DNA of 64,000 bases from UBA1845 sp002338715 (GTDB taxonomy: Bacteria > Planctomycetota > Phycisphaerae > UBA1845). Made by a program: the position numbers and the translations under genes. How positions within the stretch are numbered: position 1 is the first letter of the stretch; each line of letters opens with the position of its first letter. Of this stretch, positions 33,534 to 43,704 are shown one piece after another. Location of the stretch: contig DAORAL010000008.1 in the NCBI GenBank assembly GCA_035344155.1, positions 78,974 to 142,973 on the forward strand, given 5' to 3'. The notes beneath the pieces are model-generated. The model was not told the DNA's origin. It ran no database searches and saw only the letters and a program-made list of their open reading frames with translations.

Positions 33534-35611
33534 ATTTCCTCTCGGGCTGGATGCCGATCGCGCTGGCTGCGGGAATCACCGTTCCCCCGCTCGTGCTGTT
33601 GTATTTCCTGAAGTTGCGTCGTGCGCCCCACACCGTTTCAACCACCCTGCTTTGGAAACGCGCTGTCGAAGATCTGCAAGTCAATGCCCCGTTTCAACGC
33701 ATCCGCAACAACCTGCTCATGTGGTTGCAACTGCTGATCCTCCTGTTGGCGGCTGTTGCGCTGGGCAAGCCGATTTTTGAAGGCAGTCGCCAGACCGAAG
33801 ACACACTCGTCCTCCTGATTGATCATTCCGCCTCGATGGGCGTCGAAGAAAAAGACGGCAGAACGCGCCTCGACATCGCCAAGGAACAAGCCGAAGCCAT
33901 CATCGACAACCTGCCCAGCGGCGGGAAAGCGATGGTCATCGGTTTCAGCGATCGCGCAACCGTCGCCAGCGCTTTTGAAACCGACCGATCCGTGCTCAAA
34001 GACCGACTCGATAGCATCCCCCAGACCGATGCCGCGACGACGTTGACCGAAGGCATCGCCCTGGCTGAAGCGTACATGCAGAACCTCGTCATCGCGGGCG
34101 ACCAAGCCGGGACCGACATCACCGTCGAATCGTCGGCGACGCCAGCGCGCGTGGTCGTGCTGACCGACGGCAACATCGAAGATGCCGAATCGCTGACGAT
34201 CAAGCGCCTGCCAACCGATGACATGCAGATCGTCAGTATCGGTGAGCGCGACGACAACGTGGCGATTCTGTCGATGGAGGCCAAACGCAACTACGAGTAT
34301 CCGCAGATGCTCGAAGTCTTCAGCCTCGTGCGCAACTTCGGTCCGGACACGGTGAAGTGCGATGCGAATCTCTACATCAACAACAAGCACGTCGATGTGC
34401 AGACGATGGAATTGCTGCCCGGTTACACCCAAACACCAGTCAACGAGAATTCGGGCGAAGACAAAGGTGAATCGAACAACCCACCACCGGCATCACCAGT
34501 GAAGAACCGAATACCGCCAACCGGCAGCACGGCTTCCGTTGCGTTTGACCCGATCGAGTACGAAGGCGGCGGTGTTGTTGAAGTGCGCTTGACCGTTCAC
34601 GACGCAATGACTTCGGACAACGCGGCATGGACCATCGTTCAACCGCCCCGCCATGTCACGGTGTTGGAAATTGGCGAAGGCAATTTGTTTTTGGACCGCG
34701 TGCTGCCAACGCTTCCGATCCAAGTCAAGAAAATGACGCCCGATGAATACGAACGCGCCGACGAATCCGAACTTGCCGAAGCCGGTCGGCTAAAATTTGA
34801 CCTGGCGATCTTCGACAATCATTCGACCGAACGACTCTGGCCGGGCAGCTACATTTTCTTCGGCGGCGTCCCGAAGGTGGAAGGCGTGTCAGCCGACCGC
34901 ATGGTTCAAGGTGGCGTCATTTTCGACTGGGATGAGTCGCACCCAATTTTGCGCTATGTCGGCATCGGAAAGATCATGGTTCATCAATGGCTCAACCTGC
35001 AATTGCCACAACAAGCCGAACCACTGGTCGAAGGCGAAGACGCACCAATCATGGCCCTGCTTTCGCAGGATGGCATGCACTTTTTGATATCCGCGTTCAG
35101 TCTCGTCGCCGAAGATGAAATCACCGGTCAGGCGCTTTTGAATTCCGATTGGGGATTCAAACCGCACTTTCCCGTGTTCCTGCAAAACGCGATTCAATTC
35201 ATGACAGGAAGCCTGTCGTTCAAGGGCGTGCGCAACGTGCGCCCCGGTAATCCCATCGAATTCGCTGTCCCCGAAGGCACCGACGAAATCAGCGTGCGAC
35301 GACCCGATGGCTTCGTCGCCAAAGTGCAAACCGCAAGCTTCACGACCGTCAACTACGCCGGCACGCGCAAAGTCGGTGTGTATACGGCCAAGCCCGCCAT
35401 CGAAGGCCGCGAACAATACGCGGTCAACTTGTTCAATGGTGTCGAAAGCAGCATCGCCCCATCCAAAGTTCTTCGATTGGCCGGCACCAACGTCGAGGCG
35501 AAAGCATCAACCGAAATCGTGAACAAGCCGTTTTGGCCCTACCTTCTGTTGGCGATCCTTGCGGTGCTCTTGATTGAATGGGCGATTTACAGCAAGCGCG
35601 TTTTTGTTTGA
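33530..35611 (+). CDS. BatA-like VWA membrane protein
   Basis: 693 residues from GTG 33530. The N-terminal two-helix BatA domain is GWMPIALAAGITVPPLVLLYFLKLRR and LLMWLQLLILLLAAVALGKPIF. The VWA domain follows with a MIDAS motif LLIDHSASMGVEEKDG, ATTLTEGIALAE and VVVLTDGN. A large extracytoplasmic region of about 400 residues with a Pro/Asn-rich linker (residues 310-335) ends in a C-terminal helix PYLLLAILAVLLIEWAIYSKRVFV. This puts most of the protein outside the cytoplasm. It is the third partner of the MoxR/DUF58 set and is presumably assembled or remodelled by the ATPase. Confidence 0.88.
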   Translation: MNFLSGWMPIALAAGITVPPLVLLYFLKLRRAPHTVSTTLLWKRAVEDLQVNAPFQRIRNNLLMWLQLLILLLAAVALGKPIFEGSRQTEDTLVLLIDHSASMGVEEKDGRTRLDIAKEQAEAIIDNLPSGGKAMVIGFSDRATVASAFETDRSVLKDRLDSIPQTDAATTLTEGIALAEAYMQNLVIAGDQAGTDITVESSATPARVVVLTDGNIEDAESLTIKRLPTDDMQIVSIGERDDNVAILSMEAKRNYEYPQMLEVFSLVRNFGPDTVKCDANLYINNKHVDVQTMELLPGYTQTPVNENSGEDKGESNNPPPASPVKNRIPPTGSTASVAFDPIEYEGGGVVEVRLTVHDAMTSDNAAWTIVQPPRHVTVLEIGEGNLFLDRVLPTLPIQVKKMTPDEYERADESELAEAGRLKFDLAIFDNHSTERLWPGSYIFFGGVPKVEGVSADRMVQGGVIFDWDESHPILRYVGIGKIMVHQWLNLQLPQQAEPLVEGEDAPIMALLSQDGMHFLISAFSLVAEDEITGQALLNSDWGFKPHFPVFLQNAIQFMTGSLSFKGVRNVRPGNPIEFAVPEGTDEISVRRPDGFVAKVQTASFTTVNYAGTRKVGVYTAKPAIEGREQYAVNLFNGVESSIAPSKVLRLAGTNVEAKASTEIVNKPFWPYLLLAILAVLLIEWAIYSKRVFV

Positions 35612-35726
35612 TGGGTCGGTGAATGCGTTTTCTCGGATGTGGATTCAGGCGGGCGTCGATATCGCGTTCGCAATCCAAGCGTCGCGTTTTGCTCGTCCAT
35701 TCTTCGCGGTACGGGCACCGGAACTC

Positions 35727-35785
35727 ACGTGGATTGACTTTGTTTTGCCCCTGGATTCCCGCCTGCGCGGGAATGACGGCGCTGC
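35727..35785 (+). repeat. Dispersed palindromic repeat, copy B
   Basis: This is the opposite-orientation partner of the element at 16042-16100, with 55 of 59 bases identical. The core GGATTCCCGCCTGCGCGGGA forms a hairpin. It lies between the VWA gene and the convergent TPR gene, where it could also act as a transcription end for one or both. Confidence 0.85.
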
Positions 35786-35803
35786 GATTGGATTAGGAAT
35801 GCA

Positions 35804-36550
35804 TTAGCAGCAGTCAGCCGCGGCCAGTTTGCAACGTCGAATCGCCTGGCGAATACCTTCCATGCGGGGATGAATGGTCAACGCTTTGCGAAACGCGGCG
35901 CGGGCCTCGGTGAAATTTCCGAGATGAAAATGGTTGTGCCCCAAGCCGGCGGCTGCACCGTAATGATGGGGATTGAGCGCGAGCGTGCGGTGACAGGCCA
36001 TCATTGACGATTCGTATCGCCCGGTGAGGTGATGCAATATCGCCCGCTGGTTGCACGCTTCGGCAAAATCCGGGTCTTCGATGAGAATACGATCGAGAAG
36101 CGATTCGGCTTCTTCATATTGGCTCGCCTGAATGCAATCGATCACCTGTTGAAGCAGTCCGACGCACGTCGACGTCGAAGCCCGCATCCAGATGGACCAG
36201 ATCGATTTTTCGACAGCACTGACGACGAAATAGTCATCGTGATGCAGCAGTTCGACGAGCTTTGCCGCGTCCTCAAACCGCCCCGTCAAACCAAGACACA
36301 TCGCAGCCGTCTGTACCACCTGCGCAGATTGGTGATGCAAGAAATCTCGCGGATTGAAACGAAATTCGGGCGCGCGGAGAAATCGACGAATCGCGTCCTC
36401 ATCGTCGAGTCGAAACACAGGCGATAGTTGATTCAGGAAACGAAGCCCGGGATCGGTGGATTCAGACGCTTGACCACGCGCGGTTGTGGATGGCTCCGCG
36501 TTGTTCATCGCAGACTGTTGTTTTGCCACGTGCGGTTCCTGAGGCGACAT
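35804..36550 (-). CDS. TPR-repeat protein
   Basis: 248 residues if ATG 36550 (MSPQEPHVAKQQ) is used. A GTG 32 codons upstream would lengthen it to 280, and the codons between look poor. The last 110 residues contain TPR-like pairs (YEEAESLLDRILIEDPDFAE, YESSMMACHRTLALNPHHYG, FTEARAAFRKALTIHPRMEG). The central part FEDAAKLVELLHHDDYFVVSAVEKSIWS has the pattern of a HEAT-like unit. These repeats bind other proteins. The partner is not evident. It is divergent from the methyltransferase gene. Confidence 0.78.
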   Translation of the reverse strand: MSPQEPHVAKQQSAMNNAEPSTTARGQASESTDPGLRFLNQLSPVFRLDDEDAIRRFLRAPEFRFNPRDFLHHQSAQVVQTAAMCLGLTGRFEDAAKLVELLHHDDYFVVSAVEKSIWSIWMRASTSTCVGLLQQVIDCIQASQYEEAESLLDRILIEDPDFAEACNQRAILHHLTGRYESSMMACHRTLALNPHHYGAAAGLGHNHFHLGNFTEARAAFRKALTIHPRMEGIRQAIRRCKLAAADCC

Positions 36551-36974
36551 GCTTTTGACGACCGGTTTCGACGACAGCGGATGGCTTTGCCACGCATCCG
36601 CCCCGATCGCAGGGTCGAGGCATCTTACGAAATGCTTTCGACACACTTTCGACCGATCCTAGGCCCACAACATAGGCAAGTCAATTTTGAAACGTGCAAG
36701 TTTGTCGAAATCGCTATCACGTTGCTGAATATAAGCTTATGAAAGGCTAACCTGCGCCTCCCGCGATTTCAGCACGACTTTCGGCACGTTCAAATTCAAC
36801 AACCAATCAGCGTGCAATTCAGCGTCAATGGACACGCGCAATTACCCCCTCAATTTGGCAAAGATTCTGTCCGATAACCGAATCAGTACACCCCCAAGCC
36901 GGCGAGCAACGTCAGCTTTGGGGGTATTATTGGATCGACAGTCATATCGGTCGTACGAATTTAGCGAGAACCGA
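36551..36974. other. Divergent region between TPR and methyltransferase genes
   Basis: 424 bases with promoters for both sides expected. Part of the long reading frames of the flanking genes runs into it, but the starts used here leave it non-coding. GGGGGTA/TACCCCC (CCCCC at 36,845 and 36,891) elements recur. No clear site is assigned. Confidence 0.4.
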
Positions 36975-37772
36975 ATGTCCATCACGCTCGAATCGAACCA
37001 GGAACCGTCTGTTCAAACTGAATCTGCGGAACTCGAGGGACTTCGCTCGAAGTTGATTCATCTGTACGATCACAATGCCCCGCGGTATGACAATGACCGA
37101 TCGATCACGGATTCGTTGCATTTCTATTTCGACCATGCCCATCGCGCAGTCAATGCGCTCATCGGTCCGACCAACAAAGACACGCTTCACGTTGATATGC
37201 CGGTGGGAACTGGACGCTTCCTGTTCCTTCTGCGCGAGCAAGGCCGCGATCATCGGATGATCGGCATCGACATTTCCAAAGGCATGCTCGAAGTCGCCGC
37301 CCAGAATTCCAGGCAATGCGGCCATGACATCGAGTTCTCACAAGGCGACGCGTTCTCCCTTCCGTTTGCAGACAATTCCGTTGATGTGCTTACTAGCCTG
37401 CGGATGTTTCATCTCTTTCCGCATTGCTATTGGCCCGGGTTGCTCGACGAAATGTATCGCGTCCTAAAACCGGGCGGGACTCTGATCACCGAACTTCGAA
37501 ACGCAGCCCGCGGCACGGCCTGCCAATTGCTCGTCCCAGGATTCCGCAAACGCCGCAAGCAGCATCCACACGTTTTCGTCAATCCGCTGAGCATCAAGCC
37601 GCTGTTTCGGCGTTGGGAAAACATGCACATGCAAGGCGTCGGGCTCGATGCGCTTTCCAAGATTCACCGCATCGCCCCGATCCTCGCCAAGGGTGTCGAC
37701 ACGCTGCAACGCACAACATTCGTGCGATATTTCAGCAAGACCTTGATCATCCACGCGACCAAACCGTTTTAG
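36975..37772 (+). CDS. Class I SAM-dependent methyltransferase
   Basis: 265 residues from ATG 36975 (MSITLESNQE). An upstream ATG at 36828 would add 49 residues of low quality. Rossmann signatures: motif I LHVDMPVGTGRFL (a P replaces the usual L/G), motif II MIGIDISKGMLEVA, EFSQGDAFSLPFADNSVDVLTSLRMFHLF, and VLKPGGTLITELRN. It is a methyltransferase of the UbiE/arsenite/small-molecule type by similarity. The substrate cannot be told. No partner gene is adjacent. Confidence 0.87.
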   Translation: MSITLESNQEPSVQTESAELEGLRSKLIHLYDHNAPRYDNDRSITDSLHFYFDHAHRAVNALIGPTNKDTLHVDMPVGTGRFLFLLREQGRDHRMIGIDISKGMLEVAAQNSRQCGHDIEFSQGDAFSLPFADNSVDVLTSLRMFHLFPHCYWPGLLDEMYRVLKPGGTLITELRNAARGTACQLLVPGFRKRRKQHPHVFVNPLSIKPLFRRWENMHMQGVGLDALSKIHRIAPILAKGVDTLQRTTFVRYFSKTLIIHATKPF

Positions 37773-38029
37773 GCGAAGTCGCATCCAGCACCAGACAATT
37801 CACAGGCTGCGCCCCGGCATCCCACATCCACGTCTCATTGGGCTGACATCGCCAAAACTTGGGAATTTCACGCCCGAATACTGGTCAGATCGTCGCCTCT
37901 CTTGTACCTTCCGGGCCCGCATCGACATGACAATGCCTTGATCAAACTGACTTGTTGTGCGTGCGATTCTGGCGCGGGGCAATGGCATCGGTGCCGGCTT
38001 GGCGAAGTGGACACGAAAGACGATTGGCA

Positions 38030-38614
38030 ATGCGCAGATTCAACCGATCCTTCCTGACCGCACTGGCGTTGATGGTACTGTGTGCGAGCCCTGTTTCGGT
38101 ACGGGCTGATGAGTCGGCAGACGAGTTTGAACGAACCCGCCAGGAGATCCAGGAGCACGTTGAGCAGAGCAAGCTGTCGCACGACGAAGTGACCCAATGG
38201 ATTGATTTCGCCGAAAACCTGAAGCACACCGTCAAACAGAAGCTGACGCCTTGGGACCGCCTGGTGCGTGCGGTGCGCGATCCGTGGGTGTTTTTCGGAT
38301 TGGCTGCTCAGGCGACCTTCATGATGCGGTTTGTGTTGCAGATTGTCGCCAGCGAGCGGAAGAAGAAAAGTTACGTGCCGATTGGATTCTGGTACCTCTC
38401 GATCATCGGCGGCGCGATGCTCTTCGTCTACGCACTTCAGCTGCGCGATCCCGTGTTTGTGTTGGGGCAGGGACTTGGTTTGATTATCTATAGCCGCAAC
38501 CTGATGCTCATCTATCGTCGGCGCGGCGCGTTTCAAGACAGCATGGCCATTCGGCAACAACGAAACAGCGAGTCGGGCGAAACATCTCCGCAAGACGGAC
38601 CCAATGAAACATGA
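38030..38614 (+). CDS. Lipid A biosynthesis N-terminal domain protein
   Basis: 194 residues from ATG 38030 (MRRFNRSFLTALALMVLC), a membrane or signal anchor. Longer in-frame starts add random-looking residues. A coiled-coil-like stretch (TRQEIQEHVEQSKLSHDEV) comes before the LABD domain: DPWVFFGLAAQATFMMRFVLQIVASERKKKSYVPIGFWYLSIIGGAMLFVYALQLRDPVFVLGQGLGLIIYSRNL is the complete family core in two short segments. Its last codons overlap the GT2 start (ATGA), so translation is coupled. Such proteins accompany dolichyl-phosphate-mannose-type GT2 enzymes in lipid or glycan assembly. Confidence 0.88.
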   Translation: MRRFNRSFLTALALMVLCASPVSVRADESADEFERTRQEIQEHVEQSKLSHDEVTQWIDFAENLKHTVKQKLTPWDRLVRAVRDPWVFFGLAAQATFMMRFVLQIVASERKKKSYVPIGFWYLSIIGGAMLFVYALQLRDPVFVLGQGLGLIIYSRNLMLIYRRRGAFQDSMAIRQQRNSESGETSPQDGPNET

Positions 38615-39651
38615 GTGCATATCACCACGAAAACCCGACGCTGGATCTGTCCGTCGTTGTGCCGATCTACAACGAACGCGACAACGCCGCCCCACTCGCG
38701 GAAGACATCATTCGCGCCGTCGAGCCGACAGGAAAATCCTTTGAAGTCGTCCTCGTCAACGATGGCAGCAACGACGGAACCGATTCAGTTCTTGATGAAA
38801 TCGCGGCCAAGCACAAACAGGTGCGCATCATTCACTTCGCAGGCAATCGCGGACAAACCATCGCCATGGCGGCTGGAATGTACTACTCGGTTGGCAAGGT
38901 TATCGTCACGATGGACGGCGATCGGCAAAACGATCCGACCGACATCCCCGCACTGCTCGAACGCTTGGAGCAGGGATTTGACTGTGTCAGCGGTTGGCGA
39001 CGCGATCGGCAGGACACGGGTCCGCGGCGCTTCGTCTCGCGGGTGGCCAACAGGATCGTGCGAAAGGTCACGGGCGTTCCGGTGCATGACCTGGGTTGCA
39101 CGTTGAAGGCCTATTCGCGGCGCGCACTCGATCCGACCGAACTCTTCGGCGAGATGCATCGATTCCTTGCGGTGTACGTGCTCGCACGCGGCGGAAAGAT
39201 CAGCGAAATGGTGGTCAAGCACCATCCAAGAACAGCCGGCACGAGCAAGTATGGCATGAGTCGTACCGCGCGGGTGATGGCCGACATTCTACTGATTCGC
39301 ATCCTGCACAAGTACCGCACGCGCCCGTCGCATATGTTCGCGAAGGTGGCGCAGTACATGTTCCTCGGGGCAATTGGGTTTGGGTTCCTCTGGCTGATCA
39401 CGCTGCTTCGCGGGCACTCGTTGGCGGCTGGTTCCACGTGGTTCATTTCCGCGGTGGTCCTGTCAGCGTCAGCCGTCAACATTCTCGTCGCCGGTCTCGT
39501 CGCCGAATTGGTCATGCGAACGAAGCATGCCCTTTCCGGTCAGCGTCCATGGAACATCGATCGCATTGTCGGCGGTCCGGACACTTTGGAAGTCACGAGT
39601 ACTTCTGGGGTCTCAGGCACTTCAGGATTCTCGGGGACATCTGGCGTCTAA
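38611..39651 (+). CDS. Family 2 glycosyltransferase (DPM/ArnC-like), membrane bound
   Basis: 346 residues from ATG 38611, overlapping the preceding stop by four bases. GT-A features: LSVVVPIYNERDN, the nucleotide site VLVNDGSNDGT, TMDGDRQNDP carrying the D-x-D-type metal ligand, and the SGWRRDRQDTGPRR acceptor loop. Two membrane helices near residues 245-310 (YMFLGAIGFGFLWLITLL and FISAVVLSASAVNILVAGLVAE) follow. The C-terminus is an odd run of Ser-Gly-Thr repeats (TSGVSGTSGFSGTSGV), probably disordered. It likely transfers a sugar from a nucleotide donor to a polyprenyl phosphate, working with its LABD neighbour. Confidence 0.92.
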   Translation: MSAYHHENPTLDLSVVVPIYNERDNAAPLAEDIIRAVEPTGKSFEVVLVNDGSNDGTDSVLDEIAAKHKQVRIIHFAGNRGQTIAMAAGMYYSVGKVIVTMDGDRQNDPTDIPALLERLEQGFDCVSGWRRDRQDTGPRRFVSRVANRIVRKVTGVPVHDLGCTLKAYSRRALDPTELFGEMHRFLAVYVLARGGKISEMVVKHHPRTAGTSKYGMSRTARVMADILLIRILHKYRTRPSHMFAKVAQYMFLGAIGFGFLWLITLLRGHSLAAGSTWFISAVVLSASAVNILVAGLVAELVMRTKHALSGQRPWNIDRIVGGPDTLEVTSTSGVSGTSGFSGTSGV

Positions 39652-39759
39652 CCGCGACTTTGAAATGTCTGACTTTGCAATTGGCTTGCGGTCCCGGTTG
39701 CCCTCTCGTTTAGCGGAACCTAGTATTGGCTGAGGCTTGTTGATCCGGAAACGATTTCT

Positions 39760-40029
39760 GTGCGTGCATTTTCTGAACTGACGGCTGACGATTGGGGCAA
39801 GATCGCGCTTTGGGGCGGGTTAACCGTCGTGGCGTTCATTGCCCTCGCGGTGGTGGTGTTTGTGTTGCGGCGAAATCTTCGCAGCGACGACAGCCGCCAA
39901 ACTGGCGGATTTGACCTCATTGAATTGCAGAAAATGCGGGATCGTGGCGACATCGATGAGGCCGAATACAAGGTCCTGCGGACCCAGGCCATCGCCTCAA
40001 TGATGGTCGAAACCGACAAGAAACACTAG
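39760..40029 (+). CDS. Small membrane protein with SHOCT-like tail
   Basis: 89 residues from GTG 39760. One helix (IALWGGLTVVAFIALAVVVFVL) and a C-terminal SHOCT-like motif (FDLIELQKMRDRGDIDEAEYKVLRTQ). SHOCT tails are short helical interaction motifs of unclear use. It follows the GT2 gene by about 110 bases on the same strand and may be part of that transcript. Confidence 0.7.
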   Translation: MRAFSELTADDWGKIALWGGLTVVAFIALAVVVFVLRRNLRSDDSRQTGGFDLIELQKMRDRGDIDEAEYKVLRTQAIASMMVETDKKH

Positions 40030-40270
40030 CCAAACGCGGTTTGCAGCATTGCTGGGACGTCATTTTGCGGTCGGCGTTTGGTCTTGGAATAATCGTAGGC
40101 CCGCTGGCCCGACATTGTGGAGTTGGACGATACAATATTGTCAGAATTGCCGGATCGTAAATTGGGTCAGACATCGGCTTAAACGGACTTTTTATCAATA
40201 GCATTCAGACGCACGCCCTCTCCAGTCACGACGGATTCATGCGGGCACCGCGGTAAGGAAAGATTCGAGA

Positions 40271-41611
<1,341 letters not shown>

Positions 41612-41970
41612 TCCCAGGCCCGTCGGTAGCGATCAATCGATAGCGATCAATCGATAGCGATCAATTCGCCAATCAGTGTAGAACGTTCGTCCGCTTGCGA
41701 GCGCCCGAGATTATCGGGCCACTGCCGATTGCCGGCGAGCATACTTTGCGAATCCCCCCCCACGCATGGCATGTGAGCGGCACTCTCTCCGTTTGCGCCC
41801 AACCTGATCGATCAATTCCATGGTGACGCGACGTGGCACTTGCGGTTGAAATGTATACTTGGCCAGTGGATTTCAGCGTTAAGTGACGCCGGTTTTCGAC
41901 CGATGTATCCAAGGATTTCGGACGGGGGCCCCCGCCTGAATCATGACTTTAGACACAAGAGAATCGGACC
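41612..41970. other. Intergenic region with tandem repeat behind clpX
   Basis: Carries a 14-bp tandem array (41627-41668, listed separately) and a TGCGGTTGAAATGTATAC stretch at 41841-41858 that recurs at 52952-52969. An open frame on the minus strand (79 codons) lacks plausible composition and is not accepted. Confidence 0.5.
41627..41668 (+). repeat. Three-unit 14-bp tandem repeat
   Basis: Unit TAGCGATCAATCGA is present twice exactly (41627-41640, 41641-41654), and a third time as TAGCGATCAATTCG. The related string TAGCGATCAATTCC also occurs at 16164-16177 next to another gene end. The units could form alternative hairpins through TCGATAGCGATCAATCGA. Purpose unknown. Confidence 0.85.
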
Positions 41971-42144
41971 ATGCCAATCACACTGATGTGCCCCAATTTA
42001 TCGTGCCGAGCCGTGCTAAGGGTTCCGGACCGAGTGCGCGGTAAGAAGGTGCGCTGCGGGCAGTGCGGCATGGTGTTCTCGGTTCCGTCGCAAGGCACGC
42101 CAGCCGTCGCAACCGTCGGGTCGAAAGAACCCAAGTCCAAATAG
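41971..42144 (+). CDS. MJ0042-type zinc-ribbon protein, 57 residues
   Basis: ATG 41971 to TAG 42142-42144. The whole product is a ribbon: M-C-P-N-L-S-C at the start and K-V-R-C-G-Q-C-G in the centre give four Cys, with the typical MJ0042 strand VRGKKVRCGQCGMVFSVP, then a Ser/Lys-rich tail. Planctomycetes have many such ribbons, usually at the start of longer proteins. Here it stands alone, and the product is shorter than most gene callers accept. It may bind nucleic acid or protein, which is not proven. Confidence 0.75.
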   Translation: MPITLMCPNLSCRAVLRVPDRVRGKKVRCGQCGMVFSVPSQGTPAVATVGSKEPKSK

Positions 42145-42471
42145 AACCGACAAATTAAAACCCGCAAAATAGAACTGACAAAATAAAAGCAATTGAGCAG
42201 CCCCTCGCTCCGGTGCATTTCGAACCAACGCAAATCAAATTCAGCCGCCAATAGCGACATTCCCAAGCCAGAGGCCAACGCACAGAAACCCGCAACCGCA
42301 GCAGAATACCGGCCAACCGAAGCAGTCGAAGCGCATCGCCAAGCAACAACAGACCCCAAAGCGCCAAGCCGTCCAAACGACCGCCCTTCCCCGAATCAGG
42401 CAAATCACGAAAGCGATTGCCCAACCGCCATTGACATTCCGCCGAATCCGCGTAAATTCGCAAAACACAAT
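42145..42471. other. Non-coding stretch before the tRNA
   Basis: Starts with short tandem-like pieces (GAACCGACAAATTAAAAC / GAACTGACAAAATAAAAG) directly after the zinc-ribbon stop. The rest is A/C-rich with repeated CCAAACGA and CCGAATC strings. No ORF of good quality. The tRNA promoter must lie at the right end. Confidence 0.4.
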
Positions 42472-42544
<73 letters not shown>

Positions 42545-42942
42545 GTCATCGGGCCGTTGCAAAACTCACCGGCCCCGCGGTTCACGGAATACGCCGACGC
42601 GCTCAAGCGTTGGCGTTTTCGCTTTTTACGTGCTGCGCACAAAGCGGTTACGGTCCCGGCCCGCCTCGGCCAAGGTCTCTGAATCACCACCCGAGATAAC
42701 CACATCATTCTTGCTCCCCGCCTGATCTGCCGGGTTTCGCCCAAAGTCTCTCCACGCTGGAGAGAACCGTGGGCTCGGGTTATCAGGTGGTTGCCCCCAC
42801 ATAGCGCTCGTAACCGGGGACGGTTGCGCCCGCAGATTTCGCGCAATGCTATTCCAGCGGTTAACGCTTGTGGGCGCGGCGGCGACCAATGGCATAAGTT
42901 ACCAGAGTGGCACGAGCACGAACGCCTTCCCGGAAACCTACA
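42545..42942. other. Gap between tRNA and recombinase cassette
   Basis: 398 bases with no good ORF. It contains an AAGCGTTGGCGTTTTCGCTTTT-like hairpin (42601-42625, GAGCG/CGCTT partial), which could end the tRNA transcript. This is the most likely place for the left end of the island, but no repeat of the tRNA 3' end was found elsewhere in the window. Confidence 0.4.
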
Positions 42943-43152
42943 ATGATCTCCACCACCGACCCCGAGAGCATGACCGCCGAAGAGCGCCAACTTGAAGTCG
43001 CCAGCATCCTCGCGCGCGGCGTTCTGCGACATATCCGTTCGATCAAGACAACTCGTTCAAACCCCCACAAGGTAACCTCAGAATCGCCGAAAAACCGACT
43101 TGATGTTCCGGTCGAATCGAGGCTCAGTGTGGCTCCGCGACCCGCCGGTTAA
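42943..43152 (+). CDS. Small protein upstream of the recombinase cassette
   Basis: 69 residues from ATG 42943 (MISTTDPESMTAEERQLEV). A longer reading from an upstream GTG (42907) adds 12 unconvincing residues. Helical start with TAEERQLEVASILARGVLRHIRS, then a Ser/Pro tail. Genes of this size and pattern commonly precede DUF2924 and recombinase genes. It is 39 bases before DUF2924 on the same strand. Its role is unknown. Confidence 0.7.
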   Translation: MISTTDPESMTAEERQLEVASILARGVLRHIRSIKTTRSNPHKVTSESPKNRLDVPVESRLSVAPRPAG

Positions 43153-43191
43153 CGGGCCGCGTCTCAGGTTTTACTGAATGAAAGGAACCGC

Positions 43192-43704
43192 ATGAACAAT
43201 GAAATCGCAGACGAAATCGCCGCGCTGGACCAAGTGTCCACCGCCGAACTGGCTGAGCGCTACGCAAAACTGCACGGCCAGCCCTGCCGCACTCGTCACC
43301 GCGCGTACCTGATTCGCAAAATCGCCTGGCGAATTCAGGCAAACGCCGAGGGCGACCTCTCCGAACGTGCCCGGCATCGGGCGACCGAGTTGGCCAACGA
43401 CGCTGACGTGCGGGTCATGGCCCCGAAGACCATGGTCTGTCCACCTCAACGCGGCGAAGCGACCACAATCACCAAACTGGTGCCCACAAGCCGAAGCAAG
43501 TCGAACGATCCACGTCTTCCCGCGCCCGGCTCGGCCATCGTTCGCAAGTACAAAGGCCGCACTCACCGCGTGATGTTCCTCAAGGATGGCAGCGGCTTCG
43601 AGTACGACGGCGATCGTTACCGCACACTTACGGCCGTGGCCAAACGAATCACGCGCAGCCACATCAACGGGTTTCGGTTCTTCAAACTCGGTGTGCAGCG
43701 ATGA
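43192..43704 (+). CDS. DUF2924 protein
   Basis: 170 residues from ATG 43192. Matches the DUF2924 layout: EIAALDQVSTAELAERYAKLHGQPCRTRHRAYLIRKIAWRIQ in two segments near the start, then L-P-x-P-G-S-x-I-x-R-x-Y-K-G-R and a closing S-H-I-N-G-F-R-F-F. The domain is regularly coupled to serine recombinases in proteobacterial and planctomycetal mobile elements and is assumed to help DNA binding or target choice. Its stop overlaps the recombinase start by four bases (ATGA). Confidence 0.88.
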   Translation: MNNEIADEIAALDQVSTAELAERYAKLHGQPCRTRHRAYLIRKIAWRIQANAEGDLSERARHRATELANDADVRVMAPKTMVCPPQRGEATTITKLVPTSRSKSNDPRLPAPGSAIVRKYKGRTHRVMFLKDGSGFEYDGDRYRTLTAVAKRITRSHINGFRFFKLGVQR

